Below are positions 1-12,343 of a DNA stretch of 64,000 bases, in pieces; within the stretch, counting starts at the first letter, position 1; the number at the start of each line of letters is the position of its first letter. A program made the translations under genes and the position numbers. The notes beneath the pieces are model-generated. The model had not been told where the DNA came from. It made no database searches and worked only from the letters and a program-made list of their open reading frames with translations. This DNA comes from Oxyruncus cristatus (lineage: Eukaryota; Chordata; Aves; Passeriformes; Cotingidae): assembly GCA_013399855.1 (NCBI GenBank), contig VXAY01001007.1:172773-236772 (forward strand), in the 5' to 3' direction.

Positions 1-2880
1 ATTTCTTGTTTTGCTTTAATTACATGCACAGCTTTTGCTTTGCCTCACAAACTGTCTTTATCTCAACTCGAGTTTTCTGGCTTTTACCTTTCCGATTCTG
101 TTCCCCGACCCTGCTGGTGGGGGAGTGAGTGAGTGGATGTGTGGGGCTTGGTTGCTGGCTGGGGTTAAACACATCCTCAAGCTAGAACTGAGCTGCAACA
201 CAGAAACCCACAGTTTTGGCAGGTTTGTATTTCAATTTTTTTGTGGGTGTATCATTTCACCTGCCAATTTCATCATTGCCTCCACCTGGATCGCAACAAA
301 TGCTCTATTATACTCAAGACTAGCCTTTCTACAATACACAGGCCAGATTTTAAAATTTAGATGTCTGATGCTTGTCCCAGATCTGTATTTAGATGATCAT
401 AAAGCTCCTACTAGCTTCACATTTAATAAGTTCACTCCTAAACGGTAAAATTAGCTGAAGTCACCTTTTAGTTTCTGTTTTTTCCTTTTATCAAATGTAT
501 GCAATTTTTTTAATCAAAGCTGTTAAAACTAATTCACAGTAAAAGTAAACCAGTAATTCGCAGTGCTTGATTAAATCTCCCTCCTGGTTCAGCTGTCTTG
601 GTTTGCATACTGTGAGCCTTGAACCCTACCTACTTGGTTCTTGCTTACCTCTGTTTATTGCTATGGCTGCTATTCCTCATTACAGGTAACCAGTGCAAGA
701 GTGCCTTACTCTGCTACGGGTCTTCACTAAATCTTGGGAAGATCTTCTTACAAATTGCTTCTTAAGAGCATTTTGCAACAAAACCCTCATAGGATGTAGT
801 GTTGGCTGCATCCAGAAATTGAAAATCATACTGAATATTATGTCTGCTTTTTAAATGTCAGTGTGTTGGAAGGAGTTTGTCTCTCTAACAGTACTCTATC
901 ATATTATGTATAGCTTTGATGCTGAAAGTTCTTTTCTTAGAAAAGGCTCTACCATCATATATTTAATCTATCTGGTATCAAACCATACTCCCTATAAATG
1001 ACCAAAACTTTAAAGACAACTAAGTCACCTCAAATATTTGCCAAGAGTGGTTGCACTACGATGACTCACTAAGGTAGAAAAAAAATCCTATCTTTCTGGG
1101 GAAAACTACTTCGGCTCAGATAGCCCAAAATTTTATATTCTTCAGCTTAAAGGTGTGTTTACTTTTCCCTTTAAAAAACAAACCAATTTAGTTCAGAGGA
1201 CAAACATACCAGGACTACCTTCCACTCCATAGGAAAATGCTCTCTACCCAGCAGAGAGAGGCCAATTCTTTCCAGTTAAAAAAATGTCATCTACTTATTA
1301 TTTTCCCATAAAATTCAGCTCCAAAAGAATGAAAAGGATTTGGAAATACCATTTATAAGTCAAAAGCACTGAAGCATCAAATTATATCAGACTCGTAAAA
1401 GTAGAAGACTTTTGTAAGATCAAAAGCTATGCAAACGCTGCTTTGCAGCTCAGGCATATCACATCAGGAGGACCACAAGAATGCAGTCTTCAACATATAA
1501 TAAAAAAAGTTTAAGTGTATGTACCATTTTATGTTCTTATTACAATCATGCATATTCATCGAAAGATTCTTCTTTTTTTTCCATCTGTCTACAGCAGGAG
1601 TACAAGAAACCAGAATTATTTTGCCTATCAACATTTATTAAAGATAGTTATGAAGACATTGGACTGATTTAACCTTTTCAATATCTATTCTATAATTTTT
1701 GCTAGCAGGAATCCTGTCTCTACCTTACAGCCCAGAAGCTGAAACCACAAGTGTTAAGAAATCAATTGAGCTGTGGAAGAGCTTTGAAAAGGTCACTTAC
1801 AATACATTCAGCTAGTGCCTTTCACAGCTTGCATGCAGGCTTGAAACCACCTTCCTAGGCCAAAGACAATAAGCATAAATCCAGAAAAATGGGTATGCCT
1901 ACACCATGGTTTGGAATAGATGAAAATTATTCTGCCCACACTTTGAGGTGGTTGGATAGGAGCCAGCTGTGACCTGAAAACTGTATAGACAGACTTGCCT
2001 AGCAGTATGGTCCTGTGTTTGGGCTGACATGTTCCTCTGAGGCACATACACAACACACAGAAGTGAAACGTTTCACTGCACTTTCCATCTAGATGAAATG
2101 TTAGTCTCAGGCAGTGCAACCTTACGAAATGTCATCCCCAGGAAATGCCTTTAAAAAGAGAAGGTGGAAGCATAATCAGAATCTCTTCTGTCACCTTCCT
2201 CCCCTTCACAGAAAGGTTTCCAGCTACTCCAGTAATAATACAGACTCTTCAGCAAGACACCAGATAACTCCAGCCATCACTCGACCAGTTCATAGAATAT
2301 CAAAACTTTCCTTCTCTTTGCTTTTGCATCTCAGTGCAGGAGAGTATTTCAAAGCAGGAAATACTAACGCTAACTCCATGTAATAGGCAAGTATGGGGAA
2401 CAGAGAGAGAGAAAGCCTAGGAGGAAAAGCTTTGCAACATTTCTATAAAATAACAATTTCAGGTCGGATATTCACAAGAATATTGTTACCATTTCCCAAA
2501 CATTAATATCAGAAAGCACACTAAAGTGTTCTCTTTGTTTACAGTATGCCAAATTCCAGTGCTTTTTCACAGACTTTACCAAAATAAGGAATGATGACTT
2601 ACTTCTGAGTTTTATATTTACCCAGAGCAGAGATGAACTCACTAGTCTTGTACATAGGCTGATTAGAAGACGGGACACATGAGACAGAGAATCACAAACC
2701 ATAGAGGAAATTTTAAACAGAAGGTTACCTCTTACTATATTTTATATTTAATAGCAAACCGTCTCTATCTCAAAGAACCTGGCATTCCTTGAGCCAGCTG
2801 CAGCATTAAAGCAGCCTCACACCAAGCACCAACTTTAGAGATTGGCTTTTTCATCCTCCTCTGTCAGATTCTGTTTGCCT
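1..2880. other. Unique AT-rich sequence, no gene seen
   Basis: I see no recognisable gene or repeat here. The longest open frames (35-448 plus and 1808-2119 minus) have no recognisable domain, no convincing splice or start context, and lengths expected by chance. On the minus strand an ATTAAA polyadenylation-type hexamer lies at 2747-2752. It would sit about 130 nt downstream of the candidate terminal exon at 2881-3056, so the right edge could be a short 3' UTR. Confidence 0.5.
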
Positions 2881-3056
2881 CTAACTCTTCTCATCTTCTT
2901 CCTGCAGGGAGAAATGCTGTGCACATGAAGGTGGCTGGAGTAGAAGCTGTAAGATCTCTTCTCTATCCAAGCTAACAGAATCAGTGGTTATTTCAAAGGT
3001 TTCATTTTCACCTGTGGGAGCTGTTTCCTTTGAACTTCTCACTTGTTCTGGACAAG
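2881..3056 (-). CDS. Candidate 3'-terminal coding exon, unidentified (weak)
   Basis: On the minus strand a strong-looking splice acceptor (a T-rich tract ending TTTTAG, with AG at 3058-3057) is followed by a 57-codon open segment ending in TAG at 2881. The predicted peptide is hydrophilic and acidic. It contains a possible helix (REEILQLLLQ) and ends in EEDEKS, more like a real C-terminus than most chance frames here. An ATTAAA hexamer about 130 nt downstream (2752-2747) could serve as a polyadenylation signal. The exon would begin in phase with two leading bases. I do not recognise the protein family and found no convincing partner exon upstream. It could be chance; no expression or conservation can be judged from sequence alone. 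Confidence 0.25.
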
Positions 3057-3059
3057 CTA

Positions 3060-5335
3060 AAACAAAAAAAGCAAACTCCACTTTAGGTGAGAAGATTTTA
3101 GATTTTTATTTGTGCTTTTTATAAACACTGGCATTCTGGCAGAAAAGATAGAAAAAATCACTAAATACATTATGCTGAAAGAAAAAAAAAGTCTGTCTTA
3201 TTCCAAACTCTAGTGATAGTGTATGATTTAAAAATGTCCTCAGAAATTCTTTGAAATGCAGTTCAAACACCATCGGGGCGCAGGAAGGGTAAAAAGCATG
3301 CAGAGATTTCTTACTCCATGGACTGATTTCATTCACACACAATCAATTTGCCCTCTTTCCTGCCTTATATCTTAGCCAAAGGCAGCAGATAGAGCTGGTG
3401 ATTTTTTTTTGTTTATCACCATCCTCAGAAGAAGGGTTGGTATCGGTTGCTGACAGATGTTCTGAGCAAGTAGGGAGAGGAGGAAACATCCGAAGTAGTA
3501 CAGCCTTAGTGGACCTCCACTTAGTATTGCATGGGTTCACTGACCTCACATAATCTCAGCAAGCTTTCTCTGTTTATTGAGACAAGGGCTATGGTGTCCC
3601 GTGGCTTCTTACAGTGACAGCAGCTTGTGGAGGCACAAGAGTCCAGCAAATCCCATGTAAGTGCATTTGGCAGTGTTACAAAATCCTGAATGAAACCCCA
3701 CAATGTGTTGAATTAGCAAGTGTTCTAAAAGTGCAGGAGAGAAATTATGTTGTATCACACATTACTCCAGTGATGGTGATTGACTGAATTGAATTTTGCA
3801 ACATATTTAAATTAAATTAGTAAAGAGAGACAAGTGTACTGGACACTACCATCTCCAAGTCTGAGACACAGACAGATTTTCAACTTCTACTTGAGGAAGA
3901 CAAGGAAATACTTTCAACTCTTCAGCAAAGAGAGAAATGTTACGTAATAGAAAATAACTAAAACCAGAGACAGCAAAATGACTTTTACTCAGCTAGTATG
4001 ATTTCTGGTTTGAAACCTGGGGAAGTTCAGATCAAGCACCCCTGACTAAAACATTCTCTGATGCTAACAGTGTTCAAGGGCAACTTGACAAATCCAACAC
4101 TGTTTTGCCTTATAGTACAAAGTTAAATAACATTCTAAAGCTAACAGATACAGAGTACTGTTGTACTCACCATAAGACCTTGCCCTCACAGACATGAGTT
4201 GGTTTTTTTTCAAGCTTTGAGGTGTCTCAAGCACATTATTACCTTGATTTCAAAGATCCTATGTGCCCTGTTTGCTCTTCTGTTTCTGGATCTCTCCTTA
4301 ATGGCAATGGGTATGTTGAACTTCCAAGTTCTGTACACCCTAAGATATAAGTTAAGGGCAAAGTAACAGATATCTCAACTACTTCTGCCTTTTCCTTTGC
4401 TTTTCATCCTCTGCAGTTTCCAATAGTATGACACAGCTTAAGGTACTGAGGAATACAGCACTCCTTATGGCTTAAAAAGTTCTGAAAACTTTGAGTATGA
4501 CACGAAAATTCTCCCAGGTTCTGTACGGCACATTATCTGCACACTTGAGTAGGGAAGCCAATAAAGATGCTTATTAGGATAGAGAATTTTCTGTATTAAA
4601 AGAAACACAGGTATCTCTTCTTACACTGTTTAACTTCACGTAACTTATCTAATCATTACTTCTTGGAGTGCGAAATGAAACAACCCCTTTTTACATATGG
4701 GAGGGGCAGGTATTTTTTCCTTTTCTTTTTATAAAGCTCTCTGATAAGCCAAGAACTCATGTACATTCATAATTAAGTGTTATTTTACTTTTAAATCAGA
4801 TAATAATGATATATATGATTCATGCTCTGCAAATTGAATATTCCAGCGGGAAGGACTTCCGTTAAAAGGCACAGGAGAGTATCTGAATAGAAGATCTATT
4901 AGATGGAACAAGTAATAGAGAGCCTGAGGAGCTTTTCAGGTAGAGATGAAAGGCACAAGTATGTATGTGAAATAAAAGGAACAGATTCATTCATTTCTGT
5001 CTCTTTACACCTGGGCTGAACACTAAGAGCCATCTGTCAAAAATGCATGTGAGGCAATAAAACGCATTTTGCTTATCTGTGAATAAATTAAGGGCCTAGG
5101 ATTGGATTTCAGCAGAAGCATGGTATGTTAAGTTGATTTTCTCACAATGCACTCTGGCAGTTGTCTTATCTGAGGAACCCCAAGAGAGCTTTTGATGGAT
5201 TTGTCGGAGGTGGAAAAAGAAAATACACAAGACGTTTTAAAATCAGGTCTTTCCTTTTGGTATTGTCTTTTTAATTGTCACCATTCTCCTTTCAGAGCAG
5301 ACAGATGCTATATTTCTTGAACGAGAACAGGCTAA
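3060..5335. other. Unique AT-rich sequence, no gene seen
   Basis: Short minus-strand open frames at 3106-3703 overlap one another and show no domain. The 3521-3703 frame has a weak GTCAGT donor-like site, not enough to call an exon. No interspersed repeat was recognised up to the LTR insertion. Confidence 0.4.
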
Positions 5336-5340
5336 CTGGA
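5336..5340. repeat. Left target-site duplication CTGGA of ERVL-type LTR
   Basis: CTGGA immediately precedes the LTR terminus TG at 5341 and is repeated exactly after its CA terminus (6352-6356). A 5-bp duplication is the size typical of class III (ERVL) integration. Confidence 0.85.
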
Positions 5341-6351
5341 TGTGGTGTGTTGGCCCTGGCTGGATACCAGGGACCCACCAAAGCCCCTCTATCACTCCCC
5401 TCCACAACTGGACAGGGGACAGAAAATACAATGAAAGGTTCATGAGTTGAGATAAGGACCAGGAGAGATCACTCACTAAATACTGTCACTGGTAAAACAA
5501 ACTCAGCATGGGAATATTAATTGAATTTATTACTAACAAAATCAGAGCAGGATAATGAGAAGTAAAATAAATCTTAAAAAATACGTTCCCCCCACCCCTC
5601 CCTGCTTGTCAGTTCTATTTCCTCCCCCACCCCAGCAATGCAGAGAGATGGGGAATGTGGAGTACAGTCAGTTTATTGTTCTTGCCACTGCCTGGGGAGT
5701 CTGCTCTAGTATGGGTCCCTCCCATGGGGAGACAATTCTCTGTGAACTTTTCCAATGTGCTTCAACCTATATCTCCTCACAGGGTCACAAGTCCTATCAA
5801 GAAACCTGCTTCAGTGTGGGCTCCTCTCACCATGGGTCTGCAGGTCCCTGCAAGGACCCTGCTCCAGCTCAGATTTCCCCCAGTTTCACAGCCCTCTTTC
5901 AGGCATCCACCTACTCCGGCATGGGCGTCCTTCAGGGGCTGCAGGTGGATCTCTGCACCCACATGGACCTCCATGGGCTGCAGGGGGACAGCTGCCTCAT
6001 CATGGTCTTCACTGAAGTGGAATCTCAGGTCCAGTGCCTGGAGCACCTCCTCTCCCTCTTTCTCCACCAACCTTGGTGTCTGCAGAGTTCTTCCTCTCAC
6101 ATAGTCTCAGTCCACTCTTCTCTGGCCTCAACTACATGTGCTCAATAACTTTCTTTTCCTTCTTAAATATGTTATCCTGGAGGTGTTATTATCATTCCTG
6201 ACTGGCTCAGTCTTGGCCAGTGGTGGGTCTGTCTTGGAGCTTCCAGCATTGGCTCTATGGAACATGGGGGGAGCTTCCAGCAGCTTTTCACAGAAACTTT
6301 TCACCCCTGTAGCCCCCCAGCTACCAAAACCTGACCACAAAAGCCAGAACA
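5341..6351 (-). mobile_element. Solo LTR, avian ERVL type, minus orientation
   Basis: This 1011-bp element has the TG...CA ends of a retroviral LTR and is flanked by perfect 5-bp duplications (CTGGA). I recognise the sequence as a common avian LTR family: the Lys/Ser-free C+T-rich block at 5580-5640, the repeated 'gggctgcag/ggtccctgc' units at 5700-6010 and the 'ccctgtagccccccagctacc' type terminus. Read on the minus strand it has a TATTTAAG TATA-like box (6169-6162) and an AATAAA hexamer (5531-5526) in promoter-then-polyadenylation order, which sets the orientation. No internal retroviral genes lie on either side, so it is a solo LTR left by recombination. Open frames inside it (5555-6148, 5655-6104, 5777-6100 minus, 5243-5476 minus) are by-products of its base composition, not genes. 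The ERVL assignment rests on the 5-bp TSD and recalled family similarity. Confidence 0.85.
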
Positions 6352-6356
6352 CTGGA
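6352..6356. repeat. Right target-site duplication CTGGA
   Basis: Exact copy of 5336-5340, directly after the CA terminus of the solo LTR. Confidence 0.85.
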
Positions 6357-8708
6357 GCTACTAGAAACTTGTTAGACTGTCCCACTAAGGGGTGAGTTGT
6401 TCTGGAAAATAAAGAAACTGCCAGATTTGACACATCTGAACTCACTGTGGTGAACATTACTGATGAGAAAAACGTTTCTACATATAAAACCAAGGGATCT
6501 ATAACTGGAAAGATGAAAACATACTTACAAGTGTGGGAATCCTTCATCAGATCAGTAAGGTCTCCAAAGAGGACAAATTAAATAACACTACTGGTGGTTA
6601 GAACACAGGGACTGTAAATTAGTTGTTACCTGTGTTGTAAATGTCACTTATTTTTATCTTACTTCTGGAGAAAGCAGGAAAAATAGTTTCTATTTTGTCT
6701 AGAATATATCTTAATAGTTTATTGTATTAGTCTGATTCTAGTCTATATATTAGGGATTTCTTCAAGTGGTGACCCAAAATGACAATGAACTTTAAAACAA
6801 TCCTGTAATCTATAAATAAGTAATTCCTGTATTGAAACAAAACTTTACAAAGGTTCAGAATGGACCCAGGACCAATAAAATACCGATCAATGCTGTAATA
6901 AGAGAGTTTTGTATGGGCAGATAGGGAGGAAATGTCTTGGAGAAAGAACTGGAGAGGAAAAAGTGCCTAATAACACGTTTGGTATTCATCCTCCTGGAAG
7001 CATGACCTGGTAATTACAGTACAGATCTCAAATGAACCAAGCTGAGTTCCCACCTCTTCCACAGACTTCTGGCACAGCCTTGTATCACAGAACAGCAGGC
7101 ATAACAGTAGCCCTCCTTACCGCCTAGTCATATCTAGTCAGACTGCTAAAATGAGTTGTTTCTTATAAGGTACAATTTGTTCCCTTTTGTGCTTTTGTGC
7201 AGGGTACATCACAGTTGGTGTGAAGGCTTTAAGTTCTACCAGTAAAAAGCAAGGTGGGGAAGGAATTTATTGTGTCCTGTTATTATTCCAGTCTCTTGCT
7301 GGAATGAGTGTAGGAGCCTTTCTTCTAGGAGCAGAATTTGCAGAATGGCATGACATTGTCAGAAAGATTGGCCTTGCTATCTCAGCGATGCAAACGAAAA
7401 GCAGAGGATTTGCACATGAAGTGGTAGGAGCAGCATACTGCTGGATCTTCCATGGAGAAGTGGTGCAAACTGAGAGTATTCTGGCACGCTTGCTCTGTTA
7501 TCTGCTGTGTGATTCTGAGTATTTTTAGCAATTCCCTTGTGGGAGGGCAGAGAATAAATTGTTGTTTGGCAACTTATGGTAGGAATTTCAGTATACAGCA
7601 TTAACAGACTAAGAAGCATGGATGTTGAGAACAGAGGGAAAGAGACTGTAAGGATCCCTATCTCATGCTCAGTGATGAAATTTCCTCAGTGTGAGCTGTA
7701 AGTAGAATAAATCTGAGCCTGCTAACACTACCTTAAATGTTTTTTAAGACTAACTCAATTAGGCTGACCCTGCCTGGGGTCCTTACACAAATTAAGAGTA
7801 GCCCTGTTTGTGTGAAGCACACACAAAGTTAGTAGGGTAGTTTGAGCTGTCATTCTGCTTTTCCTGTTTACAAAACTACTCCTTTTGTAGCCTCTGTGTA
7901 CATACAATTGCTTTTTTTTTTCCATTCTGTACTCAGAAGAAAAAAAAAATATAAACCGGTGTGTATATATCTATTTATGCAACTTGACAGTAAGAACTCA
8001 TGCAGTTAACTCCCTGTACTAGAGAAAGTATTTGATGGTGTTCTGGTACCTTACAACAGGTACTTTTTTCTTTGGTCCTATATGTTTTGTAACCACAGAA
8101 AAAATACCCAATTTGTTATTTATTGCTTTACAAATCCTGTCATTTGCCTTCTTACAAGAAGACTCAACTCCATGGAGTTCACTTGAATATTCAAACTCCA
8201 ACCACCTTCATCTGTCAAGCCTTAAAAATCCTGATCTGCCAAAAATAAAGTTTCAATTTCTGAATTTGAAATGTAGATTTAGTGCTATTGAGTCCCCTCT
8301 GCATTTAGTGCTTCCAGTTACCTGGAATTTTGTCAGCATGGGGACCCGAACAGAGAAATTCTGTTCTGGAGTATACACTGGTAGTCTTGCCACACATAAA
8401 GTTTCAAAATGCACTGCTTTCTCCATCTGTCAGAGGAGATTAACAGTTTACAATGCTGAGCACGGGAGATTCCACACTCCTATAACTCAAGTAAGTTCTG
8501 GGACATAAAGCAATTAACTATATATATGCAAGAAGAATGTGCATTATGCTTTAAAAGCAGGTTTATTTTTTTTCTGCTTTCTTTTTCTCTACTATGAAAC
8601 TCTGTCACATGACTTCACAGCAGAGGTAAGACTCATGATCAGAGAACAACTCACAACATACTTAGGAAAAGTTGCTAAAGTAGCTTGTAGGTCATCTTCA
8701 CCTGTATT

Positions 8709-8747
8709 TCTTCTCAGTCCTGGACTATGTCTTCTCAGTCCTGAACT
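8709..8747. repeat. Imperfect tandem duplication, 21-bp period
   Basis: TCTTCTCAGTCCTGGACT (8709-8726) recurs with one mismatch at 8730-8747, separated by ATG. It is probably a slippage or local duplication event. Confidence 0.8.
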
Positions 8748-9224
8748 GGTCCAGGAGATGAGAGGCCCCTGGTGATGTCTGGAAAATCCCATATAAATTT
8801 TAAGCCAGCCCCTGGCTTTAGAAGTTCCCCCGCAATAGTATGGACAGAAAACTCAGCTGCAATGTTCAGGATTTGTTCAGCTTTCAGTCATTATTCTAGC
8901 CCCAGTGGTTGTTATGAGGAGGCTGAAGCAGGGCATTTGTAGGGGGGCAAGATACCATCAAGCTTTCATTAGTATGTACTCATTACAAGCAATTAAGTGC
9001 CTTGCTCCAAAGGGATTTTAAAGCAATCAGATCCTTTCAAAGGACATCCCAGTCCGTAATAGAGAAGATTAAGTAGCTGATGGATTTTAGAAGATAAATT
9101 GTTCAAGCTGCCTTTTTAATGTTTCCAGATATTTCTATAGTGGCTTTTTCAACAGGGGACAAATACATGAGGGTTAAATATGGCAGGGTAATAGTACAGC
9201 ACCCTCTTTTCTTCTTCTGTGACT

Positions 9225-9248
9225 ACTGTGTGACAGTCACTGTGTGAC
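9225..9248. repeat. Direct repeat ACTGTGTGAC x2 with palindromic centre
   Basis: ACTGTGTGAC occurs at 9225-9234 and 9239-9248 with a 4-bp spacer. The junction GTGACAGTCAC is itself nearly palindromic. This is a small local rearrangement with no assigned function. Confidence 0.75.
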
Positions 9249-10625
9249 TGCAATTCTAAGAAGTGCTTTGATAAATATTCATAACGGATCATGGTCTTTT
9301 CTATGTTCTACAAGTATTCACACCTGCATGGGTAAAGAACAGCACTGATAACCATAAAGCCCAAGCCTTTCTAATCTGTAGAAAATAATCCCCTCAGAGA
9401 TCAAATACTATAGGAGATTTAATATTCACACAGGTATCAGTAGTGCAGAAGGAATACATATAAAGACAGAATCCCTTTGAATTTTAGAAAAAAACCCATA
9501 TTTTTTAAGAAGCTATACCCAAAATTAAACTTGTTTACTTTGAAGTTATTTTGGAGTTTCGTTGTAGATCTTTGTAAGAAAAAACTCTAGAACTGATTCA
9601 TTCTGACACAGATCTGGTGATCCAAACATCCATTCTATTACTGAATTGTGCATTAAATTGTTCATTTAAAATTCTCAGATTACATCAAATCCAATCTTTT
9701 TCGGCAATACGCACCACTTACAAATTATTTCAACTAATTAAAATCCATACAAAGGTTTTTATTGAGTGGTGTTACAAGCCTAGCCTTTTGGTGAGTTTGC
9801 AATGTAGCTAATGCAGGCAGTTAAATCTTTAATCAGCTTTGCCTTCCTCCCTTTACTGTACCCATTATAGTGCGTCAATTCTGCCGCCTTTTGGCTTTTC
9901 TCCCTTGTCTGAAGACCTTGCGGACTTAATAATGAAATAGACACCTGACATATTCTTCTATAAAACATTTAAAAAAGGTTATAGGAAGCCTTTTATTTTT
10001 GAGAAATTGTTTATTTCCTTAATTTTCTTAGAACCCCATTAGTCTCAGTTAGGCTCTAAAAGACTTAGTCATAAACACAGTCTTGTCAGAATCCTCCCTC
10101 ATTTATCCTCTTGTATCAGACTTACACGGATTCCAGTTAGACTGATAGGTATATAGGAGACACAAAATCAGGACTGTAAGAGACTATGGAGCCTAAAACT
10201 AGATTTCAAAAGCCAACAGTTTTTCTAAGCAGGTTTTTTTGTTCTTTCAGTTTATACATAACTATTCCAAAAAAAGGAAGAAATAATTTTGCAGGTAGAA
10301 AATCTAATAGAACATTCATTTTGGGTCATAAGAAATTAGGTTAAAAATCCCTTAAACATTATTTTTTACTTGTTTTTTAGTGCAGCTGAAAATTTAACGG
10401 GGGTGTTGTTATCTGAGTTGGGCACATGCCATTGTCATCTAGTGTTCCAAAACAGCTTGTATAAGAAAGTAATGAATGCATATTTTATTTCAGATTTTGC
10501 TGTTATTTTAGTGAGGCAATATATTGAAACTTTAACATGCTCAGAATGAACACAACCATCACAGACAGCTGACTCACGTGATAAGCTCATTAGAAAAACT
10601 TCCAAGACCAGTTTGCAAATCAACA

Positions 10626-10707
10626 TGTTGGACTTGATGATCTCAGAGGTCCTTTCCAACCCGTCTGATTCTATGATTCTATGATTCTATGATTCTATGA
10701 TTCTATG
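10626..10707 (+). mobile_element. CR1 LINE, 3' tail only
   Basis: About 82 bp of the CR1 3' UTR: TTGGACTTGATGATCTCAGAGG, then TTTCCAACCCGTCTGATTCTATG, ending in about four ATTCTATG octamers. No coding sequence remains, so this is an extreme 5' truncation. It matches the 3' ends of the copies at 51.7 kb and 61.9 kb and belongs to the same subfamily group. Confidence 0.95.
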
Positions 10708-11921
10708 TTAACCGTTATACCAAAGGAGTAATGTAAACAGGATGTATAACTTGAACCCATAACCCATTCAGCCAAGAAGAGGATGTTCCTGCAATCATCC
10801 ATTTGAATATGAAAACCTCTTTGGCCCAGGATTTTTTGTTGTTGTTTGTATTAATGGAGTTTTGTTCCCATTGCTGTTTTCTCAGTCTCTTTTCATATGC
10901 AGAAACAAGTATATTTGCATATGCAACAGAGGATTCTACATGGACCGGGGTTTTTTTCTCTGTTGATTGATAAGGCACTGGTTTTAAAAGATACTTCCAT
11001 GCAAGAAAGAAAAAGAGGTAGTGCCAGCGAGGCGACCAGTCACATATCAGAGAATTTAAACAAAAATTTGTAAATAACCCATAACATGAAATGGGCTTGC
11101 TGTTTGACAAATGCTTGCAACTAATGATTGTTTCCATATAAATCTGGATCTGCTTATGAATAGGAAAGAAAAGGGCTACATTCATTTAGATAATCCACAG
11201 TAGTACTTTGACAGAGATAATAGAAGATGTCATTATCCTTGAAAGAAAATACAATAGATGTGGTACTTTCTTGACAAAGTAAACTGCTATTACATTGTTC
11301 ACAATTTTCGGGAGCATTATAATTTTAACAGATCAAAAAGTTAAAGAAATCTATCACAAATATCATCTATGTCCGAACATAGGTCAGAAGTATGTAGAAA
11401 AACAAAGTCACTCCAATTTTACAAGATTAACAGATCTCCACTAATGACAGAAAAAGTACTTAAATAAATTGTAAAAATGCACTAAATTTGAATTGGTAAG
11501 ACCCCAAGACCCTTTTTTTTCCCTGCAGTTAAGAAAAAAAAAACTAGATTAAAATAATAAAGATTGCTTCACATGGCAAATTCTTCATTTTCTATGCTGT
11601 TATTTTTTCTGGTCTCAGTTAAAAGCAGACAGCTTTTTTATTTTCTGGTATTTATTTAAACAATTAAAATTGTCTAATAATTAAGTGTTGTGGTTAACCT
11701 CTTATTAATACCTTTTTATTAATACTTTATTCTGTTCAAACACTCTTCTTCAAAGATGCACATGCAAATAAAAATGTACTTTGACCACAAACAACTAGCA
11801 CTTTTTAGGTTAAGTATTGCCACAAGTAACAGCAAACAAATGAAGCCTAGGATCTTCTCCATCCATCAGAACAAACAAATTCTGGCATCAGACTTTCAAT
11901 AAAGTCTAAAAGAGAAAGTTC
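10708..11921. other. Unique sequence, no gene seen
   Basis: A 156-codon minus-strand frame (10715-11185) begins at the edge of the CR1 tail. It shows no domain, and its translation is rich in Lys, Asn and Ser as expected of AT-rich noncoding DNA. I regard it as chance. Confidence 0.5.
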
Positions 11922-12343
11922 AGATTTAGGAAGGATGTTGATCTGCTGGAGGGAGTCCAGAAGATGGCCATGAGGATGATCAGAGGGATGGAGAGCCTCT
12001 CCTATAAGGAAAGACTGATAGAATTGGGAGCCTACAAGAAAAATGGGGAGAATTTTTTTCCAAAGTCATGTATTGACAGGACAAGGGAGTATGGTTTCAA
12101 ACTGAGAGCAGATTTAGATTAGACATTAGAAAGAAATTTTCTACTGCAAGAGTGTGAGACACTGGAACAGGTTGTCAGAAGCTGTGGATCCGCCATCCCT
12201 CAAGTGTTCAAGGCCAGGTTGGATGAGGCTCTGAGCAACCTGGTCTAGTGAAAGGTGTCCCTGCCCATGGCAAGGGGGCTGGAACTACATGATCTTTAAG
12301 GTCCCTTCCAACCCAAACCATTCTATAATTGTATGATTCTATG
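11922..12343 (+). mobile_element. CR1 LINE 3' fragment, decayed, internally deleted
   Basis: The element covers the last part of CR1 ORF2 and the 3' UTR. Its translation aligns by eye with the C-terminus of the open CR1 copy at 50.6-51.6 kb (blocks like RKDVDLLEGVQK, SLSYKERLIELG, and DIRK-type residues near 12130), but stops and shifts break the frame. About 66 bp are missing near 12030 relative to that copy, where ELG runs straight into AYKKNGE. The 3' UTR is the 'GGTGTCCCTGCCCATGGCA...AAGGTCCCTTCCAACCCAAACC' type and ends in decayed octamers (TTCTATAATTGTATGATTCTATG). It is older than, and in a different subfamily from, the 51-kb copy. Confidence 0.93.

Larger units (their letters stand above)
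6357..10625. other. Unique sequence with two long chance-like open frames
   Basis: The frame at 7187-7528 (plus, 113 codons) starts just before an acceptor-like tract ending TGTGCAG near 7201. The frame at 8032-8508 (plus, 158 codons) ends near a CAA|GTAAGT donor-like site around 8490. Neither shows a domain, and both are AT-biased with hydrophobic, low-information translations, so I leave them as unsupported. Small direct repeats at 8709-8747 and 9225-9248 are listed separately. No interspersed repeat was recognised. Confidence 0.4.

Noticed and set aside
5555..6148. Overlapping open frames of 149-197 codons
   Set aside because: They lie inside the solo LTR, in several frames and both strands at once, with no domain; they follow from its C+T-rich repeated units.
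7187..7528. 113-codon frame after a good splice-acceptor-like tract
   Set aside because: No donor or partner exon and no family similarity; the acceptor-like tract alone is common in T-rich DNA.
8032..8508. 158-codon plus-strand frame
   Set aside because: AT-biased, hydrophobic start, no domain, no promoter or splice pair; a frame of this length is plausible by chance in 64 kb on six frames.
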